DNA of 42,531 bases, from positions 1 to 42,531 of the IMG/VR virus record IMGVR_UViG_3300009098_000005, one strand, 5' to 3'. Under the pieces are notes generated by a model. That model had not been told where the DNA came from. It made no database searches and worked only from the letters and a program-made list of their open reading frames with translations. Within the stretch, counting starts at the first letter, position 1. Every line of letters starts with the position of its first letter. The position numbers and the translations under genes were made by a program. Positions 6,014 through 13,539 of this stretch are shown here, in pieces. The DNA is from a virus.

Positions 6014-7230
6014 GCCGGCACCTCCCGGTTGAACATCGGACAGTCCCCCTCCACGCGGGCTCGAGCCAGATCGCAGTACGCCGAGCTCAGGTCGAAGCCG
6101 ATCGCGCGCCGGCCGTGCCGCAGTGCCTCGAGGATCACCGTGCCCGAGCCGACGAACGGGTCGAGCACGACGCCCCCGACCGGGCAGCCCGCCAGGATGC
6201 ACGGCTCGACCAGGGCGGTCGGCATCGTGGCGAAGTGGGCGGCGGCGTAGGGCTCGGTGGCGATCGTCCAGACGGTGCGCTTGTTGCGACGACCGTCGCC
6301 GGCGATCCGACTGTCGATGCCGGCGTCTTGCCGCTTCTGGATCGACGGCGCATGCCACGTGACGAACTCCCCGTCGGTGCGTACCCGCGATCGAAGCACT
6401 CCCATATCGAGCCCACTGATCGCGTCCTCCGCGATGGCATCGGCGTCGTAGGCGTACCTCGCGCTCTTGGTCAGGAGGAACAGGTACTCGTGCGCCCTGG
6501 TCGGGCGGTCGGTCACGCTCTCGGGCATCGGGTTGGGCTTGGCCCAGATCACGTCGGAGCGCAGCCACCAGCCGTCGGCCTGGAGCGCGAAGGCGACCCG
6601 CCAGGGGATGCCGACCAGATCCTTGTTCTTGAGCCCCGGCGTGTTCTTGAGGCTCCCGGTCCCAGTCTGTCCCTTCGGGTGCGCGGCGATCTGCCGGGCC
6701 GACAGCATCGACCCACCCTCGAGCTGGCCCACCTCGGCGTAGCCCTCCCGGCTTTGAGCCCCCCAGGAGCCGGCGTAGGAGTCGCCGAGGTTGATCCAGC
6801 AGCAGCCGTCCGACCGGAGCACGCGCCGGACCCCCGCGAACACCTCGACCATCCGCGCGACGTACGCGGCCGGCGTCAGTTCCAGGCCGAGTTGCTGGTC
6901 GAGGCTGGTGGCGCCACACTTGCCGCAGGCGTCGCGGAACTGCTGCCGGTACTCCTTCGCCGGCTGGGTGCCCCGCGAGCCGACCGCGAAGTGCCCGCCC
7001 GTGTTGCCGTTGGTCGTGTCGTTGCGCGGCCGGTTGACGGCCAGGTGATCGCACGCCGGGTCGCCGCCCGTCCAGGTGGCCGTGCCGTAATCCCTCAGCC
7101 CCCAGTACGGCGGCGACGTGACCACGCAGTTGACCGACTCGCTCGGCATCGCGGCGAGCCGCTCGAGCACGTCCCCCTGCTCGACCACCCACGCGGCCCG
7201 CCCGGCCACGACGTCCAGCGCCGTCGTCAC
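6010..7230 (-). CDS. DNA methyltransferase (N6-adenine or N4-cytosine)
   Basis: A 406-residue amino-methyltransferase. Motif IV TSPPYWGLRDYG is at residues 38-49 near the N-terminus and the AdoMet-binding motif I DPFVGSGT is at 357-364 near the C-terminus, the circularly permuted order of the beta class. The long middle part contains a four-Cys/His insertion and HEYLFLLTK, which places it with site-specific phage and type II/III modification enzymes. TSPPY is compatible with either N4-cytosine or N6-adenine. No partner restriction nuclease is nearby, so it is an orphan, probably protecting phage DNA from host restriction. GTG start overlaps the upstream stop. Confidence 0.93.
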   Translation of the reverse strand: MTTALDVVAGRAAWVVEQGDVLERLAAMPSESVNCVVTSPPYWGLRDYGTATWTGGDPACDHLAVNRPRNDTTNGNTGGHFAVGSRGTQPAKEYRQQFRDACGKCGATSLDQQLGLELTPAAYVARMVEVFAGVRRVLRSDGCCWINLGDSYAGSWGAQSREGYAEVGQLEGGSMLSARQIAAHPKGQTGTGSLKNTPGLKNKDLVGIPWRVAFALQADGWWLRSDVIWAKPNPMPESVTDRPTRAHEYLFLLTKSARYAYDADAIAEDAISGLDMGVLRSRVRTDGEFVTWHAPSIQKRQDAGIDSRIAGDGRRNKRTVWTIATEPYAAAHFATMPTALVEPCILAGCPVGGVVLDPFVGSGTVILEALRHGRRAIGFDLSSAYCDLARARVEGDCPMFNREVPA

Positions 7231-7469
7231 GCCGCCACCCGCGCCCGCCCGGCCGCTCGCCGACGCGCGGCGTACCAGTAGCGCAGCCGGCACGCCTCCC
7301 CGCAGTACCGCTGGCACCCGCCGTAGGCGCCCCCCACCCGCACCCAGAACGGCATCGCGCACCCCAGGCAGTCGGCCAGGTACTCGCGTGGGTCGCCCGA
7401 GTGCCCGGTCTCCTCGAGGAGCGCGATCGTGGCGACGTCGCGGCAGTTGGCCCACTGCTGGGGGCTCAC
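7227..7469 (-). CDS. Small zinc-finger protein
   Basis: An 80-residue protein from a GTG overlapping the preceding stop (GTGA). CLGC near residue 43-46 and C59/C63/C67 (YGGCQRYCGEACRLRYW) form a cysteine-rich motif reminiscent of plasmid/phage treble-clef fingers. The C-terminus is Arg-rich. DNA or RNA binding is inferred from the basic tail. No named family. Confidence 0.75.
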   Translation of the reverse strand: MSPQQWANCRDVATIALLEETGHSGDPREYLADCLGCAMPFWVRVGGAYGGCQRYCGEACRLRYWYAARRRAAGRARVAA

Positions 7470-7726
7470 GAGGCGGCCTCGACGCGCAGGCCGCGCTGGC
7501 GCTCGGGCGGCGGCCGGCGGTGCCGGCGCCACCAGTTCCGCCCCACCTCCCGGTGCATCGTCCGCTGCTCGGCGCTCAGGACATACGATCGGTTGACCAG
7601 GGCGTGGCAGGGACGGCAGTAGCCCGTCACACGTCCCGCGTAGTCGAAGTAGAAGAAATCCGAGGTGCGTGGCTTCAGCACGCCGCATTTGCTGCAGCGT
7701 TTCTCGGTGGTGGTGGGGCTGGTCAC
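7466..7726 (-). CDS. Small four-Cys zinc protein, HNH-like
   Basis: An 86-residue protein starting at GTG. KRCSKCGVLKPRTSDFF followed by GYCRPCHALVNRSY is the recognisable N-terminal half of small recombination-endonuclease-VII/HNH-like phage proteins, with two CxxC pairs at about residues 11-14 and 37-40. The C-terminal part is basic (NWWRRHRR). The catalytic His-Asn residues of an active HNH nuclease are not obvious, so it may be a degenerate or purely DNA-binding version. Coupled to both neighbours by GTGA overlaps. Confidence 0.72.
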   Translation of the reverse strand: MTSPTTTEKRCSKCGVLKPRTSDFFYFDYAGRVTGYCRPCHALVNRSYVLSAEQRTMHREVGRNWWRRHRRPPPERQRGLRVEAAS

Positions 7727-8403
7727 GACGCGACCAACTCGGGCCGCAGCCGGTAGACGCCCTTGCCGACCTTCTCGAAGAGGTGGGACGCGCGGCCGAC
7801 CGCGACGTCCACCGCCGACTCGGCCGACCGCTGCGAGCCGTAGGTCCCCGCCTCCACCAACGCCGCCGCCGCCATCCCCCGCGTCACTTGCCCACCACTT
7901 CCCGCCGCTAGCCCTCTCAGCACCGGCACCACCCGCTCGTGCGCCGGCACCCGGCTACTCGGCCGACCACTCGTCGTGGTGGTGGTGCCCACCCCGTCCC
8001 GGACCCGGTGGTAGGCGGCCGTCGCCGCCTCGAGGGCGCGGCGCTCCCGGCCCAGCACCTCGCGCTGGGCCTGGAGGCCGCGCTGCTGCTCGGCCAGGGC
8101 GGCGTCCTGGCTGGCGAGCTGGTCGAGTCGCGCCTGCACGGCGCTGGTGAAGTCCGGCATCGTCGGCCCCTCCGTGGTGGGCTGCGCTGGTGGTTGGACG
8201 GGCTCCCACTCACCGGGGGCGAGGACGAGCACGTCGCAGTCGCCGAAGGTCTCCCCGAACTGCACCTCGAGGACCGGGTGGCCGTCGCGGCGCGTGACCC
8301 GCCGCACCAGGCCGACCTGGCCCAGCCGGGCCTTCATCGCCGGCGCCGCCACCCCGCGCAGGGTGGTGAGCCTGACCCGGTCACCGGTGGTGGGGCTGGT
8401 CAC
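7723..8403 (-). CDS. Hypothetical protein with coiled coil and winged-helix-like C-terminus
   Basis: A 226-residue protein from a GTG overlapping the stop upstream. Residues 1-65 form a small SH3-like beta domain (GDRVRLTTLRGVAAPAMKA then VLEVQFGETFGDCDVLVL), 80-130 a coiled coil (QARLDQLASQDAALAEQQRGL) and 150-226 a compact helical region ending in FEKVGKGVYRLRPE, which looks like a winged helix. Its first codons are nearly identical in DNA to those of the next gene (GTGACCAGCCCCACCACC). Function unknown. Confidence 0.7.
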   Translation of the reverse strand: MTSPTTGDRVRLTTLRGVAAPAMKARLGQVGLVRRVTRRDGHPVLEVQFGETFGDCDVLVLAPGEWEPVQPPAQPTTEGPTMPDFTSAVQARLDQLASQDAALAEQQRGLQAQREVLGRERRALEAATAAYHRVRDGVGTTTTTSGRPSSRVPAHERVVPVLRGLAAGSGGQVTRGMAAAALVEAGTYGSQRSAESAVDVAVGRASHLFEKVGKGVYRLRPELVAS

Positions 8404-9044
8404 GGGCGCACCTCCTGGGTCGCGGGGGCGGCGGGCGCGACGGGGGGACGCGCCGTCCTGGCGATCTCGAGCAGCAGGTCGCGGAAGGGGATCGGGGTGG
8501 CCTGGCGCTGTCGGCTCGAGAGCCGCTGGCACACCCCCGTCTTGATCGCTCGTCGTCGTTCCTCGAGCGACAGCGCGCCCTCGAGTTCGCGCTCAGCCCC
8601 CGGTCCCCACCGGAGCTCGGGCAAGGTCACCCCGTGGGCGTAGAGCCAGGTCATCTTGCGCGAGCGGTGGCCGTAGTGCCCCTGCGCCACGCAGCAGGTC
8701 CACCCACCTTCCCAGTCGGCCGCAACCCAGCCGCCCGACCAGGGTGGGTCGTTGAGGTTGAACATCGGCCAGGCGTGGCTCGCCTCCGGGTGCTCGAGGA
8801 CGCCACCCCACCGCCGAACGGCGGCGAGTGCCGCCGCGAAGCAGCCCCCGTCGTCGCCCTTGACGCGCCGCACCCGCGCCGACGGCCCACCGCTCCAGTA
8901 CCGCCCGTACCGCTGGCAGGGGGGGTGCGCCACGGCCGGCCACGGCCCCGCGTACAGCCGCGCGTCGCGCCGGCTATCCCACGGGTCGACGCCGGGCAGG
9001 TCGAAGTAGCAGCCACCCGTCTCGACGTAGAGGGCGGCGATCAC
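8400..9044 (-). CDS. Conserved phage protein with HPPCQRYGRYW motif
   Basis: A 214-residue protein. I recognise the block AHPPCQRYGRYWSGGPSARV, then GGVLEHPEASHAWPMFNL, WTCCVAQGHYGHRSRKMTWL and CQRLSSRQRQATPIPFRDLL from a widespread uncharacterised phage family. The PPC and EHP elements are reminiscent of a DNA cytosine methyltransferase active-site loop but no AdoMet-binding motif is visible. It may be a nucleic-acid-modifying enzyme; that is speculation. GTG start overlaps the tiny frame upstream. Confidence 0.78.
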   Translation of the reverse strand: MIAALYVETGGCYFDLPGVDPWDSRRDARLYAGPWPAVAHPPCQRYGRYWSGGPSARVRRVKGDDGGCFAAALAAVRRWGGVLEHPEASHAWPMFNLNDPPWSGGWVAADWEGGWTCCVAQGHYGHRSRKMTWLYAHGVTLPELRWGPGAERELEGALSLEERRRAIKTGVCQRLSSRQRQATPIPFRDLLLEIARTARPPVAPAAPATQEVRP

Positions 9045-9103
9045 GACGTCCCCCGCCAGGGCGCCGGCACCCCACCGGCCACAACCACCGCGTCGTCCCT
9101 CAC
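9041..9103 (-). CDS. Possible 20-residue micro-ORF joining two genes
   Basis: A 21-codon frame from GTG to TGA. Its start overlaps the stop of the upstream gene and its stop overlaps the GTG of the downstream gene, in both cases in the same GTGA arrangement used throughout this operon. The peptide (ending PAPWRGTS) has no recognisable feature. It may simply carry ribosomes across the gap between two genes rather than make a useful peptide. Confidence 0.4.
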   Translation of the reverse strand: MRDDAVVVAGGVPAPWRGTS

Positions 9104-9378
9104 GTCGTCGTCTCCTCGAGCGCGACCCGTTCCCGCCGGCGCCGCTCGGCGCTGGCCCGCTGCTCGGCGTTGAGCGCCGCGACCTTGGCGCGCACGTCGG
9201 CCAGGCACCCGTCCGACCAGATCGTGCCGAGGATTGGCTCGAAGACGTACTGCCGCCAGGGGCCATACCAGCCGATCACGCCGAGGAGGTGACCGGCGCG
9301 CTCGCTCGTCACCAGGACGCGCTTGGTGGTCGCGCCGACGCGGCCGGGCTGCTCCTCGAAGCGGACAAAGCTGCTCAC
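9100..9378 (-). CDS. Conserved small phage protein with GWYGPWRQYVF motif
   Basis: A 92-residue protein starting at GTG in a GTGA overlap. The central block HLLGVIGWYGPWRQYVFEP followed by TIWSDGCLADVRAKVAALN is a pattern I recognise from many small uncharacterised phage and mobile-element proteins. It is predicted as a small alpha/beta domain with a helical, charged C-terminal tail. No known activity. Confidence 0.75.
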   Translation of the reverse strand: MSSFVRFEEQPGRVGATTKRVLVTSERAGHLLGVIGWYGPWRQYVFEPILGTIWSDGCLADVRAKVAALNAEQRASAERRRRERVALEETTT

Positions 9379-9623
9379 CGCTCCACCCCGCGCCGCTCGG
9401 CCCCACCGCGCCGACGCATCACGACGACGGTGTGGCACCCCTTCCACCTGTTCACCGCCGTCTCCAGCGCCTGGTAGTGCTCGGAGCAACTCTGCTGCTG
9501 GTCGTCCCAGAACTCGGAGCAGCAGTCGGTGTAGGCGTCGGCGGCCAAGCAGACCGCCTCGGCCAGGATCGGCAGGTCGTGCTCGACGTCCCCCGTCAGC
9601 CGCGTGGTCGCGTGCTCGCTCAC
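9375..9623 (-). CDS. Small cysteine-rich hypothetical protein
   Basis: An 82-residue protein from GTG with AGGAGA eight bases upstream, which decides this start. It has six cysteines (C25, C34, C35, C46, C63 among them) in a mainly helical sequence, YTDCCSEFWDDQQQSCSEHYQAL in the middle and an Arg-rich tail. Metal binding is possible. No recognised family. Coupled to both neighbours by 4-base overlaps. Confidence 0.66.
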   Translation of the reverse strand: MSEHATTRLTGDVEHDLPILAEAVCLAADAYTDCCSEFWDDQQQSCSEHYQALETAVNRWKGCHTVVVMRRRGGAERRGVER

Positions 9624-10252
9624 GTCGTCTCTCCTCCGTAATGCGCGGCGACCACCCAACGCAGGGCAGCCCTGGCGTTGTTGGTGACGGTCTCGACCGT
9701 CGCCTCGTCCGGGGTCAGCGCCACGTCCATCGCCACCCACTCGTCGTACAGCGCGTCCGGCAGCTCCATCCCCGCCACCTGCTGGAGGAGACGGGCCAGG
9801 ATGCGGCTGACCCGTACCCAGCTCCGTTCCTCGGCCGGGACGGCCCGGTCGGTTGGTGCCACCTCCACCCACGCCGGGCAGACCGACGCGGCCGCGGCCG
9901 CGTCATCCAGGGCGATCAGCGCCTCGAGCTCGGCCACCTCCAGGTCGGCCAGCCGGGCGATCCACGCCGCCGGGACGGGTTCCCCAGCACGCCGGCGGTC
10001 ACCGATGTGCCGGAGGGCGTTGGCGGTCGCGGCGGTGGCAACGTCGACCCGTTCCGCCGTGACGCTGAGCCGAGTGGCGAGCCACGCTCCGTTGGTGGGA
10101 AGCCGATCCGTCAATCCGATCCATGCCGCTTCTCCGGCCGGAAGCATCCAGACCAACCTCGCGCAACCGAGCGAGTCGAGGACCACGGGCGCAGCCGTCG
10201 GGCTGGACGGCTTCTCGACGCGGGGGCGCGGCTGGGCGGCGGCGATCTTCAT
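9620..10252 (-). CDS. Hypothetical protein
   Basis: A 210-residue protein starting at the ATG that overlaps the stop of the HNH gene (ATGA). After a proline-rich N-terminus it is mostly helical, with RIGDRRRAGEPVPAAW-like and LADLEVAELEALIALDDAAAAA segments and a C-terminal ATVETVTNNARAALRWVVAAHYGG. No motif recognised. Its first codons and the bases just upstream (GCACGTATGAAGATC) nearly repeat the junction at 11082, see the HNH entry. Confidence 0.7.
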   Translation of the reverse strand: MKIAAAQPRPRVEKPSSPTAAPVVLDSLGCARLVWMLPAGEAAWIGLTDRLPTNGAWLATRLSVTAERVDVATAATANALRHIGDRRRAGEPVPAAWIARLADLEVAELEALIALDDAAAAASVCPAWVEVAPTDRAVPAEERSWVRVSRILARLLQQVAGMELPDALYDEWVAMDVALTPDEATVETVTNNARAALRWVVAAHYGGETT

Positions 10253-10893
10253 ACGTGCGCCCACTTCCGCCGGGTCACGATGTGATTGATCGTCGCCTGG
10301 CTTACCTCGTACCGTGTCGCGATGGCGCGCTGTGGTTCCCCGTCGGCCGACGCCGCGCGGATCGCCAGAACCTGCGCGACGGTCAGCTTCGCGTTACCAC
10401 CCCGCTCCCCGCGCGCGAGCCGTTCCGGGTGCAGGCGAGCGAAGCTCCGGTCACCGCGCGGGTAGCGTTCCGGATGCTGCCGAGGAAACGATTCGTCGCC
10501 CGTCGCCATCGTCCCGTGCAGGAATCGGTGCTGCTGGTTCTCGCTGGAGGTGATCCACGCCAGGTTGACGAGACGGTTGTCGGCCGGTTGCCCGTTGAGG
10601 TGGCCCGTCACGTAGCCGAACGGGCGAGGCCCGACGAATGCCTCGAGCACCAACTGATGCACCGGCCGGGTTCCGTCGCCGATCGCGACGACGACGTACC
10701 CACGCCGGTTCCGCTTTGGCCGCCTCACCAGAGGCTCCGGTCGGAGACGGTCCCACGCGCCGAACGTTCCGTTGCCCCGCGATCGGAGCGACCGCACCCG
10801 TCCTAGGTCGCTGACCTCGTACAGCCCCTCGTAGCCAGCAATGGCGCGCCACTCTTCGGGCGCAGGGGACGACGAACTAGACTGCTCGAGCAT
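10249..10893 (-). CDS. HNH endonuclease with NUMOD4 motif
   Basis: A 214-residue homing-type endonuclease. Residues about 13-40 are a NUMOD4 motif (EEWRAIAGYEGLYEVSDLGR), followed by the HNH core with HQLVLEAF, VTGHLNGQPADNRLVNLAW (residues about 85-120), and a C-terminal HTH (AKLTVAQVLAIRAAS ... ATRYEVSQATINHIV) that binds target DNA. The ATG at 10893 has GGAGG five bases upstream; another ATG 12 bases earlier and the long in-frame extension to 11082 are alternatives. Such genes spread by cutting uninserted relatives. Confidence 0.92.
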   Translation of the reverse strand: MLEQSSSSSPAPEEWRAIAGYEGLYEVSDLGRVRSLRSRGNGTFGAWDRLRPEPLVRRPKRNRRGYVVVAIGDGTRPVHQLVLEAFVGPRPFGYVTGHLNGQPADNRLVNLAWITSSENQQHRFLHGTMATGDESFPRQHPERYPRGDRSFARLHPERLARGERGGNAKLTVAQVLAIRAASADGEPQRAIATRYEVSQATINHIVTRRKWAHV

Positions 10894-11082
10894 TCGGACC
10901 TCCATCCGGGTGCCACGCCGGCGGCCCCTGCAAGGGCGCGCCGGCACTTTGCTGCTGTCCACATTATAGCAAGTAAACGGGCCGCCGGCTGTACGTTCTG
11001 CTGTTTTGAGGTAGGCGCGGTACTCGTCGGTCAGGTGGGGCTTGGGCGGGCGCGCGGGGCGGGCGGCGGGCCGGATCTTCAT
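10894..11082 (-). other. In-frame extension upstream of the HNH gene (possible gene remnant)
   Basis: The ATG at 11082 overlaps the primase stop (ATGA) and opens a frame that runs without a stop into the HNH gene. Its first 32 residues, MKIRPAARPARPPKP then LTDEYRAYLKTAERTA, look like real protein; the next 30 are low-quality Arg/Gly sequence covering the HNH promoter. Either a short gene was interrupted by the HNH insertion, or the HNH protein has a long form of 277 residues. Confidence 0.45.
10963..10971 (-). promoter_or_regulatory. Extended -10 promoter of the HNH gene
   Basis: On the minus strand TGCTATAAT (complement of 10963-10971) is a perfect extended -10 in an otherwise GC-rich stretch, 70 bases before the HNH start at 10893. 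No clear -35 is seen, as expected for TGn-TATAAT promoters. This would let the homing gene be expressed on its own. Confidence 0.65.
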
Positions 11083-13421
11083 GCGTGCTCCAATTCCTCT
11101 TCCTCGGCGAGGCGGTCCTCGACCCAGTCGGGGGCGAGGTCGGCGGTCCATGCGCTCTGGACGTCGTCGACCGACGGCAGCGCCGAGTCGGCGGCCGGCA
11201 GCGGCACCCCCACCGTGAGCCGCTGCGGCTGCCCGCGGCGCGTCTCCTTGTTGACCAGCCATCCCCCCTCGATCGCCCGCGCGATCCGCCACGACACCGT
11301 CGACCGCGACAGGCCCAGCCGCTCGGCGATCTGCGCGCCGGTGACTTCTTCGTCGTGCTTGACCTTGCCGACCGTCTCGCGGACGGCGGGGGTGCAGCCC
11401 TCGGCGGCGATCGTCTCGAAGATGGGGGCGAGCAGCTCGCGCGCGACCGCGTAGTCCTCGATCGTGGCGACGATCCAGCCCTCGTCGATCGCGTCCCGGT
11501 GCCGCACGCGCAGCAGCGCGACCGCCTGCACGAAGGTCAGGAGCTGGCGGAAGTCGCGGCGCATGCGGACCGCTTTGGCCGGCACGCGCGCGGCCAGGGC
11601 GCCGCCGAACGGCACCTCGACCCGCGTCACCCCGCTGGCGGCCAGGAAACGTTGCAGCGCCAGCCACGGCGCGATGTCCGCGAGCGGCCCCTCGGCTCGT
11701 CGCACCGCGGCGGCATGGGCGTGCAGGACGGCCCGCGTCTGCCGTTCGTCGTCGGGCACCGGCATCTCGAGCATGCGCGTGCCGAGCTGGTGCTGCACGC
11801 TCTTGGTGCTGGTGGTCACCAGCGCCGTCGGCCCCGCCTTGACGATCCGCCGGACGACGAACCGGCTCGTCCCCTCGTCGCGCTCCACCACGTCGTAGCG
11901 CATCTCGTTGTCCTCCGCGATCGACCGCACCGCCGACGCGGCTGGCCCCTCGTCCGGGATCGAGTCGGCCTCGGCCACGATGACCACCCGGTGCTCGAAG
12001 GAGTCCTCGGTGTAGACCAGCGCCCGTGCCGATCCAGCCTTCTCGACGTACAGGGCTTCTGGCGGGATCAGCTCGGCCGCCGCGTCGACCGTGCGGTTCT
12101 TCCCGGACGCCGACGCGGCGACCACCGCGACGTTGACGGGGCGCTCGAGCAGCCGGCTCGTCATCGCCACGTAAACGCGCACCACCGGCGCGGGGTCGCC
12201 GGCGTAGCCGCGCCCGGCGATCAGGGTGCCGAGCCGGTCGAACAGGTCCGGGGCGTCGAGCAGGGCCGATGCTGATCGCTCGAGCGCACGCGCCGCGGCG
12301 GCCTGCGCCTCCTTCTCCCGCTCGAACCAGACCACCGCCCCCGCCGCCGCGCGCTCCCACGCGACCAGGAACCCCACCGGATCGGCCAGGTGCAGGCCCG
12401 ACAAGTCCTTCAGCGCGCCCAGGTTGACGAGGCGCAAGCGCCGGCGAATGTCGGAGACGGCGAGCTTCTTCTCGAGCGCCTCACCCCCACCGTCTGGCTC
12501 GATCACGGCGTAGATCACCGGCACGTCGTCGAGGTGGTGGGCGTCGCGCCGCTCGTTCCAGTTGTTGGCGCCCGCCACGCCGATCGCCGGCAGCCCGTGG
12601 TGCCAGGCGGTGTGGCAGTCGCTCTCGCCCTCGACCAGGATGACGAAGCCGGCCCTGCGCGCCTCCTCGAGCCGCTCGAGGCCGTAGAGCCGCACCTTCG
12701 TCCCGCTCTTCCAGGCGAACCGCTGGTCGCCGTGCTCGCCCTTCGCCAGCGCCCGGCGGAAGCGCACGGCCCCCTCGGTCCCGTCGGGGTCGCGGTAGGG
12801 AATCCGCACCGCCGGCGACCCCACGTAGTTGATCGTCCGCAGCCCGAGCCCCTGCACGAACCCGAGCGGCAACTTCTTCGCCTCGGCGTAGGCCTCGAGC
12901 GTCAATCCACCCGGTTCGACTGTTCGATTCGAATCGGGGGCGGTAGATACCCCCCCCTCCCCCGCCGACGACCGATTCGAGTGTTCGAATCGGTCGTCGA
13001 CCTCCTCTCGTACCCCGTTCGCATCGTGACTCGCACCGGACTCGACCTCGTCCGCATCTGGATTCGAGTGTTCGATTCGAATCGGGGGGGGTATATGTCC
13101 CCCCCCCTCCACCCCTACCTCGGTTCGTGTGGGGGAGGGGGTGGGTATCTCTCGCCGGTAAATCGTTCGAACAGTCGAACCGCTCCGACCGTTCCGGCTC
13201 ACGAACAGGTCGCGCATCTCCAGATCCAGCGCCGCCACGATCGCCTCGACGGTGCAGCCCGTGAAGCACATGAGAAGGAGGCGCCCATCATCGCCCTCGT
13301 GCAGCGACAGACTCTGGCTCGTGTCGTCGTGCGCCGGACACCGGGCGAGGTAGCCGTCGCCGTTGCGCTTCAGCCCCGCGAGCCGGGGCAGCACCAGCTC
13401 GAGCGGGGTTCGAACCGTCAT
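11079..13421 (-). CDS. Primase-helicase-like replication protein (CHC2 zinc, TOPRIM, P-loop, winged helix)
   Basis: A 780-residue protein. Residues 28-56 are a CHC2-type zinc motif (C28, H31, C52, C56); 75-170 is a low-complexity linker; 175-320 is a TOPRIM domain with catalytic E264 (ILVEGESDCHTAW) and IEPDGGG; 430-445 holds a P-loop (AASASGKNRT) followed by a AAA/DUF3987-like ATPase region with AEADSIPDEGP; about 690-730 is a winged helix (TGAQIAERLGLSRSTVSWRI). This architecture primes and probably unwinds DNA at the phage or plasmid origin. The DNA coding for the linker carries iteron-like repeats. No DNA polymerase is encoded, so the host enzyme must extend the primers. Confidence 0.9.
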   Translation of the reverse strand: MTVRTPLELVLPRLAGLKRNGDGYLARCPAHDDTSQSLSLHEGDDGRLLLMCFTGCTVEAIVAALDLEMRDLFVSRNGRSGSTVRTIYRREIPTPSPTRTEVGVEGGGHIPPPIRIEHSNPDADEVESGASHDANGVREEVDDRFEHSNRSSAGEGGVSTAPDSNRTVEPGGLTLEAYAEAKKLPLGFVQGLGLRTINYVGSPAVRIPYRDPDGTEGAVRFRRALAKGEHGDQRFAWKSGTKVRLYGLERLEEARRAGFVILVEGESDCHTAWHHGLPAIGVAGANNWNERRDAHHLDDVPVIYAVIEPDGGGEALEKKLAVSDIRRRLRLVNLGALKDLSGLHLADPVGFLVAWERAAAGAVVWFEREKEAQAAAARALERSASALLDAPDLFDRLGTLIAGRGYAGDPAPVVRVYVAMTSRLLERPVNVAVVAASASGKNRTVDAAAELIPPEALYVEKAGSARALVYTEDSFEHRVVIVAEADSIPDEGPAASAVRSIAEDNEMRYDVVERDEGTSRFVVRRIVKAGPTALVTTSTKSVQHQLGTRMLEMPVPDDERQTRAVLHAHAAAVRRAEGPLADIAPWLALQRFLAASGVTRVEVPFGGALAARVPAKAVRMRRDFRQLLTFVQAVALLRVRHRDAIDEGWIVATIEDYAVARELLAPIFETIAAEGCTPAVRETVGKVKHDEEVTGAQIAERLGLSRSTVSWRIARAIEGGWLVNKETRRGQPQRLTVGVPLPAADSALPSVDDVQSAWTADLAPDWVEDRLAEEEELEHA

Positions 13422-13475
13422 TCGGATCGACCCGTCGATTCGAACCGCTCGTCGGACCCCGTTCGAACATTCGAA
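12915..13475. repeat. Five-copy 13-bp iteron cluster, candidate replication origin
   Basis: TCGAACANTCGAA occurs five times: minus orientation at 12915-12927, 12976-12988 and 13063-13075, plus orientation at 13167-13179 and 13463-13475. The copies at 12915 and 13167 are extended perfect matches (TCGAACAGTCGAACCG). Four lie inside the linker-coding part of the primase gene, the fifth in the gap upstream of it. Two copies are followed by a G-run/AT-core/C-run element (around 12936-12957 and 13084-13107, the latter G8-TATATGT-C9). Layout fits an origin with initiator sites and an unwinding element. Confidence 0.7.
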
Positions 13476-13539
13476 CCGCTCGTGGGATAGATTGCCATCG
13501 CCGTTTCCCCATGTGCTCGGGACGCGCGTACGGACCTGG
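13422..13539. other. Gap upstream of the primase gene
   Basis: 118 bases without a gene, rich in TTCGAA. It holds the outermost iteron (13463-13475) and related partial copies (TTCGAACCG around 13438 and 13471). No ribosome binding site of note precedes the primase ATG at 13421; the start was kept because the zinc motif begins 27 residues later. Confidence 0.5.

Noticed and set aside
10878-10883. TAGACT on the plus strand near the HNH start
   Set aside because: No plus-strand start codon follows at the 6-7 base spacing; the hexamer is part of the HNH coding sequence.
12900-13500. CRISPR array
   Set aside because: The repeats are short, in both orientations, unevenly spaced and partly coding; there are no cas genes.
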